The position numbers were made by a program, and so were the translations under genes. Shown here piece by piece: positions 30,463 to 39,544 of a stretch of DNA of 39,954 nt. Each line of letters begins with the position of its first letter. Position 1 is the first letter of the stretch. The notes under the pieces are model-generated. The model searched no databases, was not told the origin of the DNA, and saw only the letters and a list, made by a program, of their open reading frames with translations. Source of the DNA: an uncultured Aquimarina sp. (GTDB lineage: Bacteria; Bacteroidota; Bacteroidia; Flavobacteriales; Flavobacteriaceae); assembly GCA_947499005.1 (NCBI GenBank), contig CANMML010000032.1:1-39954 (forward strand). The letters run 5' to 3'.

Positions 30463-31068
30463 TCAGCGACTTTCAGAATAAGCAGGAGGCGTTATACTTT
30501 TTATTTCCACAATAGTATCATAATTTTTTAAGGGAACAATTGAATCTTTTAAGGGGAAAAAGTTAACTTCTATAGCGCATCCATTTTTCTCTGAAATTTC
30601 TTTTTTCACTAGCGCATGTAGTTTAATCATTCCTTCAACATTTATTGCGCTAGTATCGTATAAGATATTCTTATTATTTTCAAGAGCTATTAATGTTGAA
30701 AGTTTTCTTCTAGCGTTTCCTTCATAAGTATACATACTCCAATCATAACCAATATTTGCTTTATCTAGTATTTCTAAAACCTTTTGATCACTACATTTTA
30801 GTTTATTCTTTATAAATTTTCTAACTAAATGTTTTTTAGTTAAACTTTCTAAGAAAGTCCTTTTATGGAAGAGATCCTTTACTTGATAAAAAGGTTGTAT
30901 TATGTTAATCTCTTTTTTTATTTTTTTCTCGGTTAAGTAGTCAATCAGGGCATAATCAATATCAAAGTTACTTTTTATGAAAATACCACAAATCTCCCCA
31001 TTAGATATTGTAAAATTTGGAATTAAATGATTATCAATTATGTTTTTCGTTATATCAAGAGTTTTCAT
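30463..31068 (-). CDS. Degenerate ABC-ATPase-like protein without Walker A
   Basis: A 201-residue protein about the length of one ABC ATP-binding domain, in the order expected of one. ISNGEICGIFIKSN stands where the Walker A loop (GEIVGLIGPNGSGKS type) would be, and the glycine-lysine core is lost. IIQPFYQVKDLF stands near the Q-loop. YEGNARRKLSTLIALENNKN resembles the signature and following helix (LSGGQRRRLALARAL), and ILYDTSAINVEG resembles Walker B and D-loop with the catalytic Glu replaced by Thr. No permease gene adjoins it. I infer a non-hydrolysing ABC-fold relative with a binding or scaffold role; the assignment needs a structure prediction. The frame is intact and has no signal peptide. 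Confidence 0.55.
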   Translation of the reverse strand: MKTLDITKNIIDNHLIPNFTISNGEICGIFIKSNFDIDYALIDYLTEKKIKKEINIIQPFYQVKDLFHKRTFLESLTKKHLVRKFIKNKLKCSDQKVLEILDKANIGYDWSMYTYEGNARRKLSTLIALENNKNILYDTSAINVEGMIKLHALVKKEISEKNGCAIEVNFFPLKDSIVPLKNYDTIVEIKSITPPAYSESR

Positions 31069-31103
31069 TTAAATAAATCCAATAAGAATTGTGTATAACT
31101 AAA

Positions 31104-32207
31104 TTATATAGAGAACCCATCCAAAGTCTCAATAACATCATGGATACTATCCGTGATCGACAATTGTAAATTACTGTATTTTTCTTGATCGTTTAGTTTT
31201 TCTATCAAAGGATATATAGGGCGCTCATTTGTCCAGTAGTCCTTGTTTAAAAAGATCATAGGACTAGAGATTTCAAAACTTAAATAATGATTTTGAGTAG
31301 CATCTTGAAAGATTTCTTGAATAGTACCAGCACTACCAGGAGTAAATACAATCCCACCTTTAGCAATTGCCAATAACCCATCCTCTCGAACACTATTCGC
31401 AAAGTATTTAGCGATTCTAGTAGCAAAAGGAGTAGGCGGTTCATGTCCATATAACCAAGTTGGTATACCAACACTTTCAAAATCCGTTTCAGGATATTTT
31501 TCAAAAACTTCAAAACTCTTATCCAACCACAGGGTATCATTGTATTTAGGAGCTTCAGCTAGTATAGAGATCGCATCTAATAATTGTGTTTCTGGTTTTC
31601 CAGCAAACCAAGCCCCAACATGTGTCGCTTCCATAGCACCAGGGCCTCCACCAGATAACATCAAATAGCCTTTCTCCGTTAACTGCTTACTCAATAGTGC
31701 TACATCCGTAAATCCTTGATCTGCTCTAGAAAGACTATGCCCTCCCATGATGGCTACTTTTTTATCATCAGGAAATTGATCTAGAAAATCGTATAGTGCG
31801 TCTGTAATAGAGTGATCGTGTAACCTTCGACCCAAAGTTTCTTTAATATCCGAAGCTTCCTTTCCTGTAGCAATAAAGTGTTTATAAACTTTAGCATCTA
31901 AACAATCTTTATATGATTCAGGTGTTCCTAGGCTATAGTTTTCATATAAATCGATAGGCGTATATAAACGATTTACATAACAGTTATAGGGCATTCCCAT
32001 TTCTGGAAATAAAAAATTTGTATGATAGAGTTGACAAACCAATTCGTTTGGAATTTTACAGCCTAAAAAAATGCAATCTTTAAAAGTAATATGATCTATT
32101 TCTATAGTATTAAAATCAAGATGTTGAAAAGCAAATTTTGAAAAAGAGTTAGTGGTTTTTAGTAATTCTTCTAAATCTTGTTGATTTTCTATTTCGATGT
32201 AGTTCAT
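31104..32207 (-). CDS. LOG-family (lysine-decarboxylase-like) protein
   Basis: A 367-residue protein with an N-terminal part of about 110 residues and a C-terminal LOG-type Rossmann fold. Motifs are AIMGGHSLSRAD, MLSGGGPGAMEATHVGAWFA and a PGSAGTIQEIFQDA segment in place of the usual PGGxGTxxE; the Ser-Ala change within this motif is worth noting. LOG proteins release cytokinin-like or nucleotide 5'-monophosphate sugars, but for long bacterial members with this N-terminal extension the substrate is unknown. It lies 35 bases upstream of the ABC-like gene on the same strand. Confidence 0.88.
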   Translation of the reverse strand: MNYIEIENQQDLEELLKTTNSFSKFAFQHLDFNTIEIDHITFKDCIFLGCKIPNELVCQLYHTNFLFPEMGMPYNCYVNRLYTPIDLYENYSLGTPESYKDCLDAKVYKHFIATGKEASDIKETLGRRLHDHSITDALYDFLDQFPDDKKVAIMGGHSLSRADQGFTDVALLSKQLTEKGYLMLSGGGPGAMEATHVGAWFAGKPETQLLDAISILAEAPKYNDTLWLDKSFEVFEKYPETDFESVGIPTWLYGHEPPTPFATRIAKYFANSVREDGLLAIAKGGIVFTPGSAGTIQEIFQDATQNHYLSFEISSPMIFLNKDYWTNERPIYPLIEKLNDQEKYSNLQLSITDSIHDVIETLDGFSI

Positions 32208-32387
32208 TTTATGGCTTTCGGCAACGAGCTATTAGCTAGGAGCGGTTTTTGCTAAAATATTCAATCTTCTACTTATAAATAAATTCATCATAAGATATTT
32301 ATTAAATGAGTTATGAGCTAGTAGTAAGAATAGAAAACTTAAAGTTTAAAGCCCATTGCTCGTAGCTCGTAGCTGATATCTAATACT

Positions 32388-32395
32388 TATATTTG
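32388..32395 (+). promoter_or_regulatory. -7 box of hisS
   Basis: TATATTTG fits TAnnTTTG, 20 bases before the ATG. No TTG at the usual -33 spacing. Confidence 0.45.
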
Positions 32396-32415
32396 CAATC
32401 CTAATTTTAGTATCA

Positions 32416-33786
32416 ATGGCACAAAAACCTTCTTTACCAAAAGGAACTCGTGATTTTTCACCGATTGAAGTAGCAAAGCGTTCATACATTAAGGATACAG
32501 TACAACGACATTTTAAAAGCTTTGGTTTTCGACCTATTGAAACTCCAAGTTTTGAAAACAGTAGTACGTTGATGGGTAAATATGGAGAAGAAGGAGATCG
32601 TTTGATTTTTAAAATTTTAAATAGTGGTGATTATTTAAAAAAGGCAAATGAGCAAGATTTGGCGGAGAAGAATAGTCAAAAATTAATAAGCCAGATTTCT
32701 GAAAAAGCACTGCGTTATGATCTAACAGTCCCTTTTGCACGTTACGTTGTACAGCACCAAAATGATATAGATTTTCCATTTAAGCGTTATCAAATTCAGC
32801 CTGTTTGGCGTGCCGATCGTCCACAAAAAGGTCGTTATCGAGAATTTTTTCAATGTGATGCCGATGTAGTTGGTAGTAAGTCTTTATGGCAAGAAGTAGA
32901 GTTTGTAAAGCTCTATGATGCTGTTTTTACAGATTTAAAAGTAGAAGGAGTTACGATTAAAATGAATAATCGTAAAATCCTTTCGGGAATTGCAGAGGTT
33001 ATAGGAGCAAAAGATAAATTGATTGATTTTACAGTAGCCTTAGATAAGCTGGATAAAATTGGTGAAGATGGCGTAAAGAATGAAATGCTTTCCAAGGGAA
33101 TAACGGAAGAAGCGATAGCGAAGATTCAACCATTATTTTCTTTTTCGGGAAGTTTTGCCGAGAAGTTAGCGCAATTAAAAGGATTGCTTTCGACTTCAGA
33201 AGAAGGCTTAAAAGGAGTAGAAGAATTATCTTTTATCATTAATGCTATAGAAACGCTAGGGCTTAAAACAGCAACATTAGATCTTGATGTTACTTTAGCT
33301 CGTGGATTAAATTATTATACGGGGGCTATTTTTGAAGTAGCAGCTCCGGATACCGTAAAAATAGGTTCTATTGGAGGTGGAGGTCGTTATGATGACCTTA
33401 CAGGGATTTTCGGAATGAAAGATGTTAGTGGAGTGGGGATCTCTTTTGGATTAGACCGTATTTACTTGGTGTTGGAAGAATTAAATCTATTTCCAGAAAC
33501 GGTTGCGGAAACAACTAAAGTATTCTTTATCAATTTTGGAGATGCCGAAGCCTTGTATTGTTATCAAGCAATACAAAAATTAAGAGCAGAAGGAATAGCA
33601 GCAGAATTATATCCAGATGCTGCAAAAATGAAAAAACAAATGACGTATGCGAATAAACGTCAATTTCCATATGTAATATTAGCCGGAACTACGGAAGTGG
33701 AGAATAGTCAATTCACGGTGAAAAATATGGTAGATGGGACTCAAGAAACCTATGATTTTGATGGATTACTTGGGTTAGTTAATTAA
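32416..33786 (+). CDS. hisS: Histidyl-tRNA synthetase
   Basis: A 456-residue class II aminoacyl-tRNA synthetase charging tRNA-His. Visible landmarks: [11 protein letters not shown] at the start, motif-1 region [30 protein letters not shown], motif 2 in [20 protein letters not shown], HisA-specific [23 protein letters not shown] and motif 3 [17 protein letters not shown], followed by the anticodon-binding domain (about 360-456). A -7-like TATATTTG lies at 32388-32395. A strong terminator follows at 33813-33847. Confidence 0.97.
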   Translation: MAQKPSLPKGTRDFSPIEVAKRSYIKDTVQRHFKSFGFRPIETPSFENSSTLMGKYGEEGDRLIFKILNSGDYLKKANEQDLAEKNSQKLISQISEKALRYDLTVPFARYVVQHQNDIDFPFKRYQIQPVWRADRPQKGRYREFFQCDADVVGSKSLWQEVEFVKLYDAVFTDLKVEGVTIKMNNRKILSGIAEVIGAKDKLIDFTVALDKLDKIGEDGVKNEMLSKGITEEAIAKIQPLFSFSGSFAEKLAQLKGLLSTSEEGLKGVEELSFIINAIETLGLKTATLDLDVTLARGLNYYTGAIFEVAAPDTVKIGSIGGGGRYDDLTGIFGMKDVSGVGISFGLDRIYLVLEELNLFPETVAETTKVFFINFGDAEALYCYQAIQKLRAEGIAAELYPDAAKMKKQMTYANKRQFPYVILAGTTEVENSQFTVKNMVDGTQETYDFDGLLGLVN

Positions 33787-33812
33787 ACAAGTATTTTAAA
33801 TCATTACGAATT

Positions 33813-33847
33813 AAAAAACGATGCAGTCACAACTTGTATCGTTTTTT
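33813..33847 (+). terminator. Terminator after hisS
   Basis: AAAAAACGATGCA, loop, TGTATCGTTTTTT: eight paired bases (one G-U) plus A/T tracts. Confidence 0.85.
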
Positions 33848-34040
33848 AATTTATACTCTTTACTTAAACTCGATTTCTGCATTAGAACTTCGTTCGAAAC
33901 CTTTTAAGAAAATTGGTAATTATTGTATCTGAGCACTTAAAATAATCTATATACACCCATTACAAAACAGGGTTTAACATTCATAATATCTGTGTGAAAA
34001 AATAAAAGACTATCTTTCTTTAATAACTAATCATATAAAC

Positions 34041-37000
34041 ATGTTTAAAAAGAGGATATTAAAGCAGTTAAATTACTCTTTAATTGTGTTATTAATACTT
34101 CCAAGTATTATTAATGCTCAAGCCTTTATAGACGAACCTACGTTTTCGCAAACAAGAGGATTTTATAACAATCCGTTTACGTTAACTATTAGCTCAAATA
34201 TAAATGGAGCAAGAATAACATATACGCTTGATGGTAGTGATCCTGTAAATTCTTCAAATAGTTTTACGGCTGATAGTCCTGTAGAAATAGTAGTAGATCC
34301 TAACAACTCAACTAACCGAGGAGGAATGACCCCAGGTGTCCATGTAAGGGCTATAGCAAATGCCGATAATTACAGCTCAAGTAAAACGGCTACGCATACA
34401 TATATATTCATTGGCGAAGTTATTTCACAAACAAATCCAGCAGGAGTTTGGCCAGAGGAATATAACAATACAGCTGGTTATAGAGGTTTTGGGACAAGAC
34501 AAGATATAGATTATGAAATGTCAACAACGACCACCGAAGACCCGAGGTATTCTAATTTACTTGACGATGCATTATTAGACATTCCTACGTACTCATTAGT
34601 ATTTAATAATGGTGATATGTTTGGAGAAGACAATGGAATTTATGTTAATGCTGCAAATAAAGGTAGTGATTGGGAACGTCCCGTTTCTGTAGAGATGATA
34701 GACTCTAAAAACAATACTAATTTTCAAGTTAATGCAGGTCTTAGAATAAGAGGACGTTTTAGTCGTGTTCCTGGAAACCCAAAACACTCGATGCGTTTAT
34801 TATTCAAAAAGAAATATGGTGATTCGAAATTGGTTTTCCCAGTTTTTGGGGACGAAGGTACCGATACATTTGATAAAATAGACTTTAGATGTGCCCAAAA
34901 TCAATCATGGAATTCATTTGAAGGACCAGGGATTACGACTTTTTTGAAAGAGGTGTTTGCTAGAGATACACAAGGTGAAATGGGGAATACCTATACAAAA
35001 AGCAGGTATTGTCATTTATATCTAAATGGAATGTACTGGGGAATGTACCAAATACAAGAAAGAGCAGAAGAGAATTTTGCAGAAACCTATTTTGGAGGAG
35101 ATAAAGCTGATTATGATATTCTAAAACCTAATGGAGATCCCTTAGGTCCTAAAGATTTAGTGGTAGAAGCAGTTGATGGAAATACAGATTCGGGAATAAG
35201 AATGTGGAACAAAGTACAAGCAGGCTTATCTTCTAATACAGATTATTTTGAAATTCAAGGAATGGATCCCGATGGTACTCGAAACAAAGACCTAGAGCGA
35301 TTATTGGATATTGATAATTTAATAGACTACCTCCTAATTGCTTTTTATACAGCGAGTACAGATGGGCCAATCGTAAATTTTAATGGGATAAAGCCCAATA
35401 ATTTTTTAGCCATACTTGACCGAGAAGACCCCGATGGATTCAAATGGATTGTTCATGATATGGAAAAAAGCATGCTTATAAGTGATCTAAATAGTAGGTT
35501 TCCTTTAAATATCACTAACCTTCCATCAGATTTTACTCGTATGAACCCTATAGCAATTCATCAAGAATTAATGAATAATCCAGAATATCGAATCAAATTT
35601 GCTGACAGAGCTTATCGTCATTTTGAAAATAATGGGGTATTTACTGTTGCTAATATATTAGCTAGAATTGAAAAAAACAGAAGTCAAATATTTCTTCCTG
35701 TAATAGCCGAAGCAGCACGTTGGGGGGATGGAACTTATTGGGCTCCAGAACAGAATCATCAAAATTGGGTGAGTAACGTCAATCGTGTTTTAGATGATTT
35801 CGTGCCATTTAGAACAAATATTGTAATTCAACAGTTCAAAGACTTAGGGGTTTATACAACGATATTACCCCCAGTATTATCTAATAATGGAACCGATTTA
35901 GTAGGTACAGAAGCTAATTTAGCAGCAAATACGCTTGTTAATTTCGAAAATTCTAATTCAGCAGGAACCATTTACTATACTACAGATGGAACAGACCCTA
36001 GATTAGTTGGAGGAGATGTAGCTTCGAGTGCAACAATGATACCTGATGGAGGATCTATTACAATTGATCATTCAATGAAAATCCAAGCGCGTATTAAAGA
36101 TGGAGCAAACTGGAGTTCCCTAATCGATTTAGGAATTACTGTTGATGACAATTTTGAACACTTAAAAGTTACAGAAGTTCATTATAATCCTCTGGATTTA
36201 GAGGATGACGATAAAGAGTTATTTGAATTCATTGAATTTAAAAATACAGGAACAGAAGCTATAAATCTTACAGGCTTAAATTTCGAAGAAGGAATTGATT
36301 TTGAATTTGGAATGGATACACTAGATCCTGGTGACTTTTTTGTAATCGCATCCGATGCAACTAGTTTTAACAATAGGTATGGTTTCGATCCTCATGGAGT
36401 GTATGACGGCAGTCTAAAAAATTCTGGAGAAGAAATCTTATTGGTAGATGCTATAGGAAATACAGTGCTTTTATTCGAATACAGTGATGAATCGCCTTGG
36501 CCAACATCAGCAGATGGTTTAGGGAATTCTTTAGTTCCTAAAAATAGTAACCCAACAGGAGTTCCATCCGATTTCAATTATTGGAAAGCATCTTCAGGGA
36601 TAGATGGTTCGCCTAATGCAGATGATTCGGGAATATCTTTTGGTCCAATAATTATAACAGAAGTATTGTCTCATACCGATGAGCCATTAGTAGACGCTAT
36701 CGAATTATTTAACCCTACCAGTGACCCTATAGATGTAGGTTATTGGTTTTTATCAGATAAAACAGATAATCCTAAGAGATGGCAAATTCCAGCCAATACT
36801 ATAATTCCTGCAAATAGCTATTTAGTATTTAATGAAGGACACTATAATGGGGCTTCACTAGAATATGCAGAAAATGAATTTGGTTCGGAATTTTCGTTGA
36901 GTTCACATGGAGAAGATGTCGTTTTGTATTCAGGAAATAGTTCAGAGGATTTTACAGGTTATGCAACTCATGTGTCGTTTGGCGAAATTGAAAATGGAAT

Positions 37001-37871
37001 TAGCTTTGGGAGATATACAAATAGCCAACAAAAAGAGTTTTTTGTAGCAATGGAAAGCTTAACACTAGGCAATGCAAATAGTGCTCCTAGAGTAGGACCG
37101 ATTGTTTTTACAGAAATAAATTACAATCCTACAGGGGATACACCCGAATTTATAGCAATCAAAAATATATCTAATGCTACTGTTAATTTATTTGATAACG
37201 ACAACAATAGTAACACTTGGAAAATAGAAGGAATCGACTTCGATTTTCCAACAGGAATAAGTGTTCTTTCAAATGAAACCATATTCATTATTGAAGAAGA
37301 TGCTGATATCAGTAGTTTTAAAACAGATCAAGAGTTAGATGAAAGTGTTCAAGTGTTTAATATGAATGGAGGTTTGAGTAATTCTGGAGAAACTATTGGG
37401 ATATATAAAGCAGCTCCTGAATATAGTAAAAAAGGAGAGCTTCAATTTGAATATATTACGATTGAAGAGGTTGAGTATGACGACAAAGCTCCTTGGCCAG
37501 TTGAAGCAGATGGTTTTAATGCTTTTTTGGCAAGAGTTAATGAAAATACTTTTGCAAATGATGCTATAAACTGGCTAGCAGTATCTGAACGTGTAGAATC
37601 GGGACAACTTCATGTTAATAGTGAAGAGATATTAGATCTAAGTATAGGAGTATATCCTAATCCAACTAAGGATTATATTTACATTCAACTAGAAGGGAAT
37701 AAAGAAGATTCCAGAGTATTTATTACAGACTTAACAGGCAAAACAATCCATTCTAAATCGTTTGTTAATAATGAAGCTGTTTTTGATGTATTTGGTTTAA
37801 AAACAGGAGTGTATATTATATATGTTCAAACGAGTAAAGGAATTAGAACTGAAAAATTTATTAAAGAATAA
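34041..37871 (+). CDS. T9SS-secreted CotH / lamin-tail multidomain protein
   Basis: A 1276-residue exported protein. After a signal peptide (1-27) come a chitobiase/beta-hexosaminidase C-terminal-like domain (about 31-125, ITYTLDGSDPVNS), a CotH-kinase-like domain (about 185-560, with LRIRGRFSR, KHSMRLLFKKKYG and WIVHDMEKSM), a second chitobiase-like domain (about 640-700, TIYYTTDGTDPR), three lamin-tail domains (starts near 712, 875 and 1025: KVTEVHYNPL, IIITEVLSHT, VFTEINYNPT) and a type A T9SS sorting domain (about 1200-1276, VYPNPTKDYIYI, KTGVYIIYV). CotH-like kinases phosphorylate secreted proteins in spore formers; in Bacteroidetes this domain sits in surface proteins whose substrate is unknown. 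Single-gene unit. Confidence 0.93.
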   Translation: MFKKRILKQLNYSLIVLLILPSIINAQAFIDEPTFSQTRGFYNNPFTLTISSNINGARITYTLDGSDPVNSSNSFTADSPVEIVVDPNNSTNRGGMTPGVHVRAIANADNYSSSKTATHTYIFIGEVISQTNPAGVWPEEYNNTAGYRGFGTRQDIDYEMSTTTTEDPRYSNLLDDALLDIPTYSLVFNNGDMFGEDNGIYVNAANKGSDWERPVSVEMIDSKNNTNFQVNAGLRIRGRFSRVPGNPKHSMRLLFKKKYGDSKLVFPVFGDEGTDTFDKIDFRCAQNQSWNSFEGPGITTFLKEVFARDTQGEMGNTYTKSRYCHLYLNGMYWGMYQIQERAEENFAETYFGGDKADYDILKPNGDPLGPKDLVVEAVDGNTDSGIRMWNKVQAGLSSNTDYFEIQGMDPDGTRNKDLERLLDIDNLIDYLLIAFYTASTDGPIVNFNGIKPNNFLAILDREDPDGFKWIVHDMEKSMLISDLNSRFPLNITNLPSDFTRMNPIAIHQELMNNPEYRIKFADRAYRHFENNGVFTVANILARIEKNRSQIFLPVIAEAARWGDGTYWAPEQNHQNWVSNVNRVLDDFVPFRTNIVIQQFKDLGVYTTILPPVLSNNGTDLVGTEANLAANTLVNFENSNSAGTIYYTTDGTDPRLVGGDVASSATMIPDGGSITIDHSMKIQARIKDGANWSSLIDLGITVDDNFEHLKVTEVHYNPLDLEDDDKELFEFIEFKNTGTEAINLTGLNFEEGIDFEFGMDTLDPGDFFVIASDATSFNNRYGFDPHGVYDGSLKNSGEEILLVDAIGNTVLLFEYSDESPWPTSADGLGNSLVPKNSNPTGVPSDFNYWKASSGIDGSPNADDSGISFGPIIITEVLSHTDEPLVDAIELFNPTSDPIDVGYWFLSDKTDNPKRWQIPANTIIPANSYLVFNEGHYNGASLEYAENEFGSEFSLSSHGEDVVLYSGNSSEDFTGYATHVSFGEIENGISFGRYTNSQQKEFFVAMESLTLGNANSAPRVGPIVFTEINYNPTGDTPEFIAIKNISNATVNLFDNDNNSNTWKIEGIDFDFPTGISVLSNETIFIIEEDADISSFKTDQELDESVQVFNMNGGLSNSGETIGIYKAAPEYSKKGELQFEYITIEEVEYDDKAPWPVEADGFNAFLARVNENTFANDAINWLAVSERVESGQLHVNSEEILDLSIGVYPNPTKDYIYIQLEGNKEDSRVFITDLTGKTIHSKSFVNNEAVFDVFGLKTGVYIIYVQTSKGIRTEKFIKE

Positions 37872-37912
37872 TACTTAATTACTGCTGTAATTAGCAGTAT
37901 TACCATTTCATT

Positions 37913-37961
37913 AATAAGTGTTGTTGAATTAGAGGGCTACCTTTGTTTAACAACACTTATT
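37913..37961 (+). terminator. Long inverted repeat after the CotH gene, with an embedded -7 box
   Basis: AATAAGTGTTGTT (37913-37925) pairs perfectly over 13 bases with AACAACACTTATT (37949-37961); the loop is 23 bases and no long U-tract follows. The loop contains TACCTTTG (37938-37945), a perfect -7 box that lies 25 bases before the glutathione peroxidase start, so the same segment probably serves both genes. Confidence 0.5.
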
Positions 37962-37970
37962 ATTTTATAC

Positions 37971-38519
37971 ATGTTTCTTTCGGCAATATTTCCATCAAAA
38001 ATAAAATTTCCAGAACGTCTTTTAAATACATTGAGCGAAAGACATTCGATTTATCAGTATGCGGTTAAAGACTTGAGAGGTAATGCGTGTGATTTCACTC
38101 AATTTAAAGGAAAGAAACTCATGATAGTCAACACAGCTTCTAAGTGTGGGCTGACACCTCAATATAAAAAACTACAAGAACTATATGAGAAATATGCTTC
38201 GAAGGATTTTGTTATCGTTGGTTTCCCCGCTAATAATTTTTTAAAGCAAGAACCAGGGTCAGAAAAGCAGATTGGTCAATTTTGTAAAGACAATTATGGA
38301 GTAACTTTTCCAATGATGTCGAAAGTGAGTGTAAAGGGAAAAGCTAAACATCCTATATATCAATTTTTAACACAGAAATCAAAAAACGGAGTATTAACTA
38401 CTTCTGTAAAATGGAATTTTCAAAAATTCCTTATAGATGAAAATGGATTTTTAGTGACTTCTATATCACCATCTATAAAGCCAGATCATAGAAAAATAGT
38501 CAATTGGATAAATTCTTGA
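37971..38519 (+). CDS. Glutathione peroxidase family protein (Cys type)
   Basis: A 182-residue thiol peroxidase of the GPx family. The active site NTASKCGLTPQY carries Cys59 instead of selenocysteine, and the family segments VIVGFPANNF (catalytic Gln is replaced by Ala-Asn-Asn context) and VKWNFQKFL (Trp and Asn of the tetrad) follow. Flavobacterial members usually reduce peroxides with thioredoxin. The N-terminal about 25 residues are hydrophobic and may be a membrane anchor or an over-long start. A -7 box lies at 37938-37945. Confidence 0.92.
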   Translation: MFLSAIFPSKIKFPERLLNTLSERHSIYQYAVKDLRGNACDFTQFKGKKLMIVNTASKCGLTPQYKKLQELYEKYASKDFVIVGFPANNFLKQEPGSEKQIGQFCKDNYGVTFPMMSKVSVKGKAKHPIYQFLTQKSKNGVLTTSVKWNFQKFLIDENGFLVTSISPSIKPDHRKIVNWINS

Positions 38520-38605
38520 CAACGATCACTAACGGATTTTGGTCATTCACTCAATCTTCATACAAAAAAAGATTTAAAATGCTGACATTTAAGTAACCAA
38601 CTTAT

Positions 38606-39499
38606 TTGACAGAAATTTTGCACCATAAGAATCCTTGTATTTATATTGTAAGCGAGAGTAAGGTAATACTTACAGACATTCTTAATGAACTTGATGAGTT
38701 CAATAACTGTAATTGTATTACGTTACAAAGAATACGAGATCTATTTTATATGATACCTTCGGTACAGCCTTCGGTTATCGTATTACATACTTTAATTGAA
38801 TCAAAGGTTTTAAAAGAACTTAATTATATTTTAAAAAAGAAAACCCCTGTATTACTTCTTACAAAAAGGCACAATACAGTAACGCTTCCCGAATTTGAAA
38901 AAATACTTCCATTTTCAGTGTCTCTAGATAGTGCTATTTATGATAAATCCTTATCTCTTAATCTAAGGTCCATTATACAAATGGAGGCTTTTAGTTCAAA
39001 TATTATTATTAAAGAAAAGCCAGAAGACCATAATGATTATTCTTACTTAGAATCTAAATATATTTTGGAATTAGATCAGAAACGAAACTTGTTGGATAAG
39101 GTGAAATCAAGCTTAGAACACATTTGTTTGGAAACGGATTTTTATACTCGTAAAGAGTTGAAAAAAGTGTTGAATACGATTAAAATCAACAAGAAAAATG
39201 CCACTAAAAGTTGGGAGGATTTCAAACTATATTTTGAGAAGAATAACCCTCAATTTTTAAAAGAGATCACAGCAACTTTCCCAACATTAACGGTTAGAGA
39301 TTTAAAGTATTGTTGCTATCTGAAAATGAATATGTCTAATGAAAATATCATGCAACTTTTAGGCATCAATCTGGAAAGTGTTAGAACTCACAAATATCGA
39401 TTAAAGAAGAAATTAATGCTTCCCAAGCAGAAAGATTTAAAGTCATTTATCCACGAATTTGAAAGAAGTGAGTTAGAAAAAAATCATTGGGTGAATTAG
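38606..39499 (+). CDS. LuxR-type HTH protein with receiver-like N-terminus
   Basis: A 297-residue protein. The start is probably TTG at 38606 (TEILHHKNPCIYIVSESKVI); the nearest in-frame upstream ATG (38579) is cut off by a stop. Residues 10-120 look like a receiver-type alpha/beta domain, but no clear phosphate-accepting Asp is evident. The middle is helical, and the C-terminus (about 225-297) is a LuxR/GerE-type helix-turn-helix seen in flavobacterial regulators (LTVRDLKYCCYLKMNMSNEN, GINLESVRTHKYRLKKK). Its targets are unknown; it lies 86 bases after the GPx gene. Confidence 0.8.
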   Translation: MTEILHHKNPCIYIVSESKVILTDILNELDEFNNCNCITLQRIRDLFYMIPSVQPSVIVLHTLIESKVLKELNYILKKKTPVLLLTKRHNTVTLPEFEKILPFSVSLDSAIYDKSLSLNLRSIIQMEAFSSNIIIKEKPEDHNDYSYLESKYILELDQKRNLLDKVKSSLEHICLETDFYTRKELKKVLNTIKINKKNATKSWEDFKLYFEKNNPQFLKEITATFPTLTVRDLKYCCYLKMNMSNENIMQLLGINLESVRTHKYRLKKKLMLPKQKDLKSFIHEFERSELEKNHWVN

Positions 39500-39544
39500 C
39501 GAAGATGAATTAATTTATAATAAAAAGAGTTGATTCACTTTTAA

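Noticed and set aside
37971..38519. Possible selenoprotein
   Set aside because: The active-site codon is TGT (cysteine), not an in-frame TGA.
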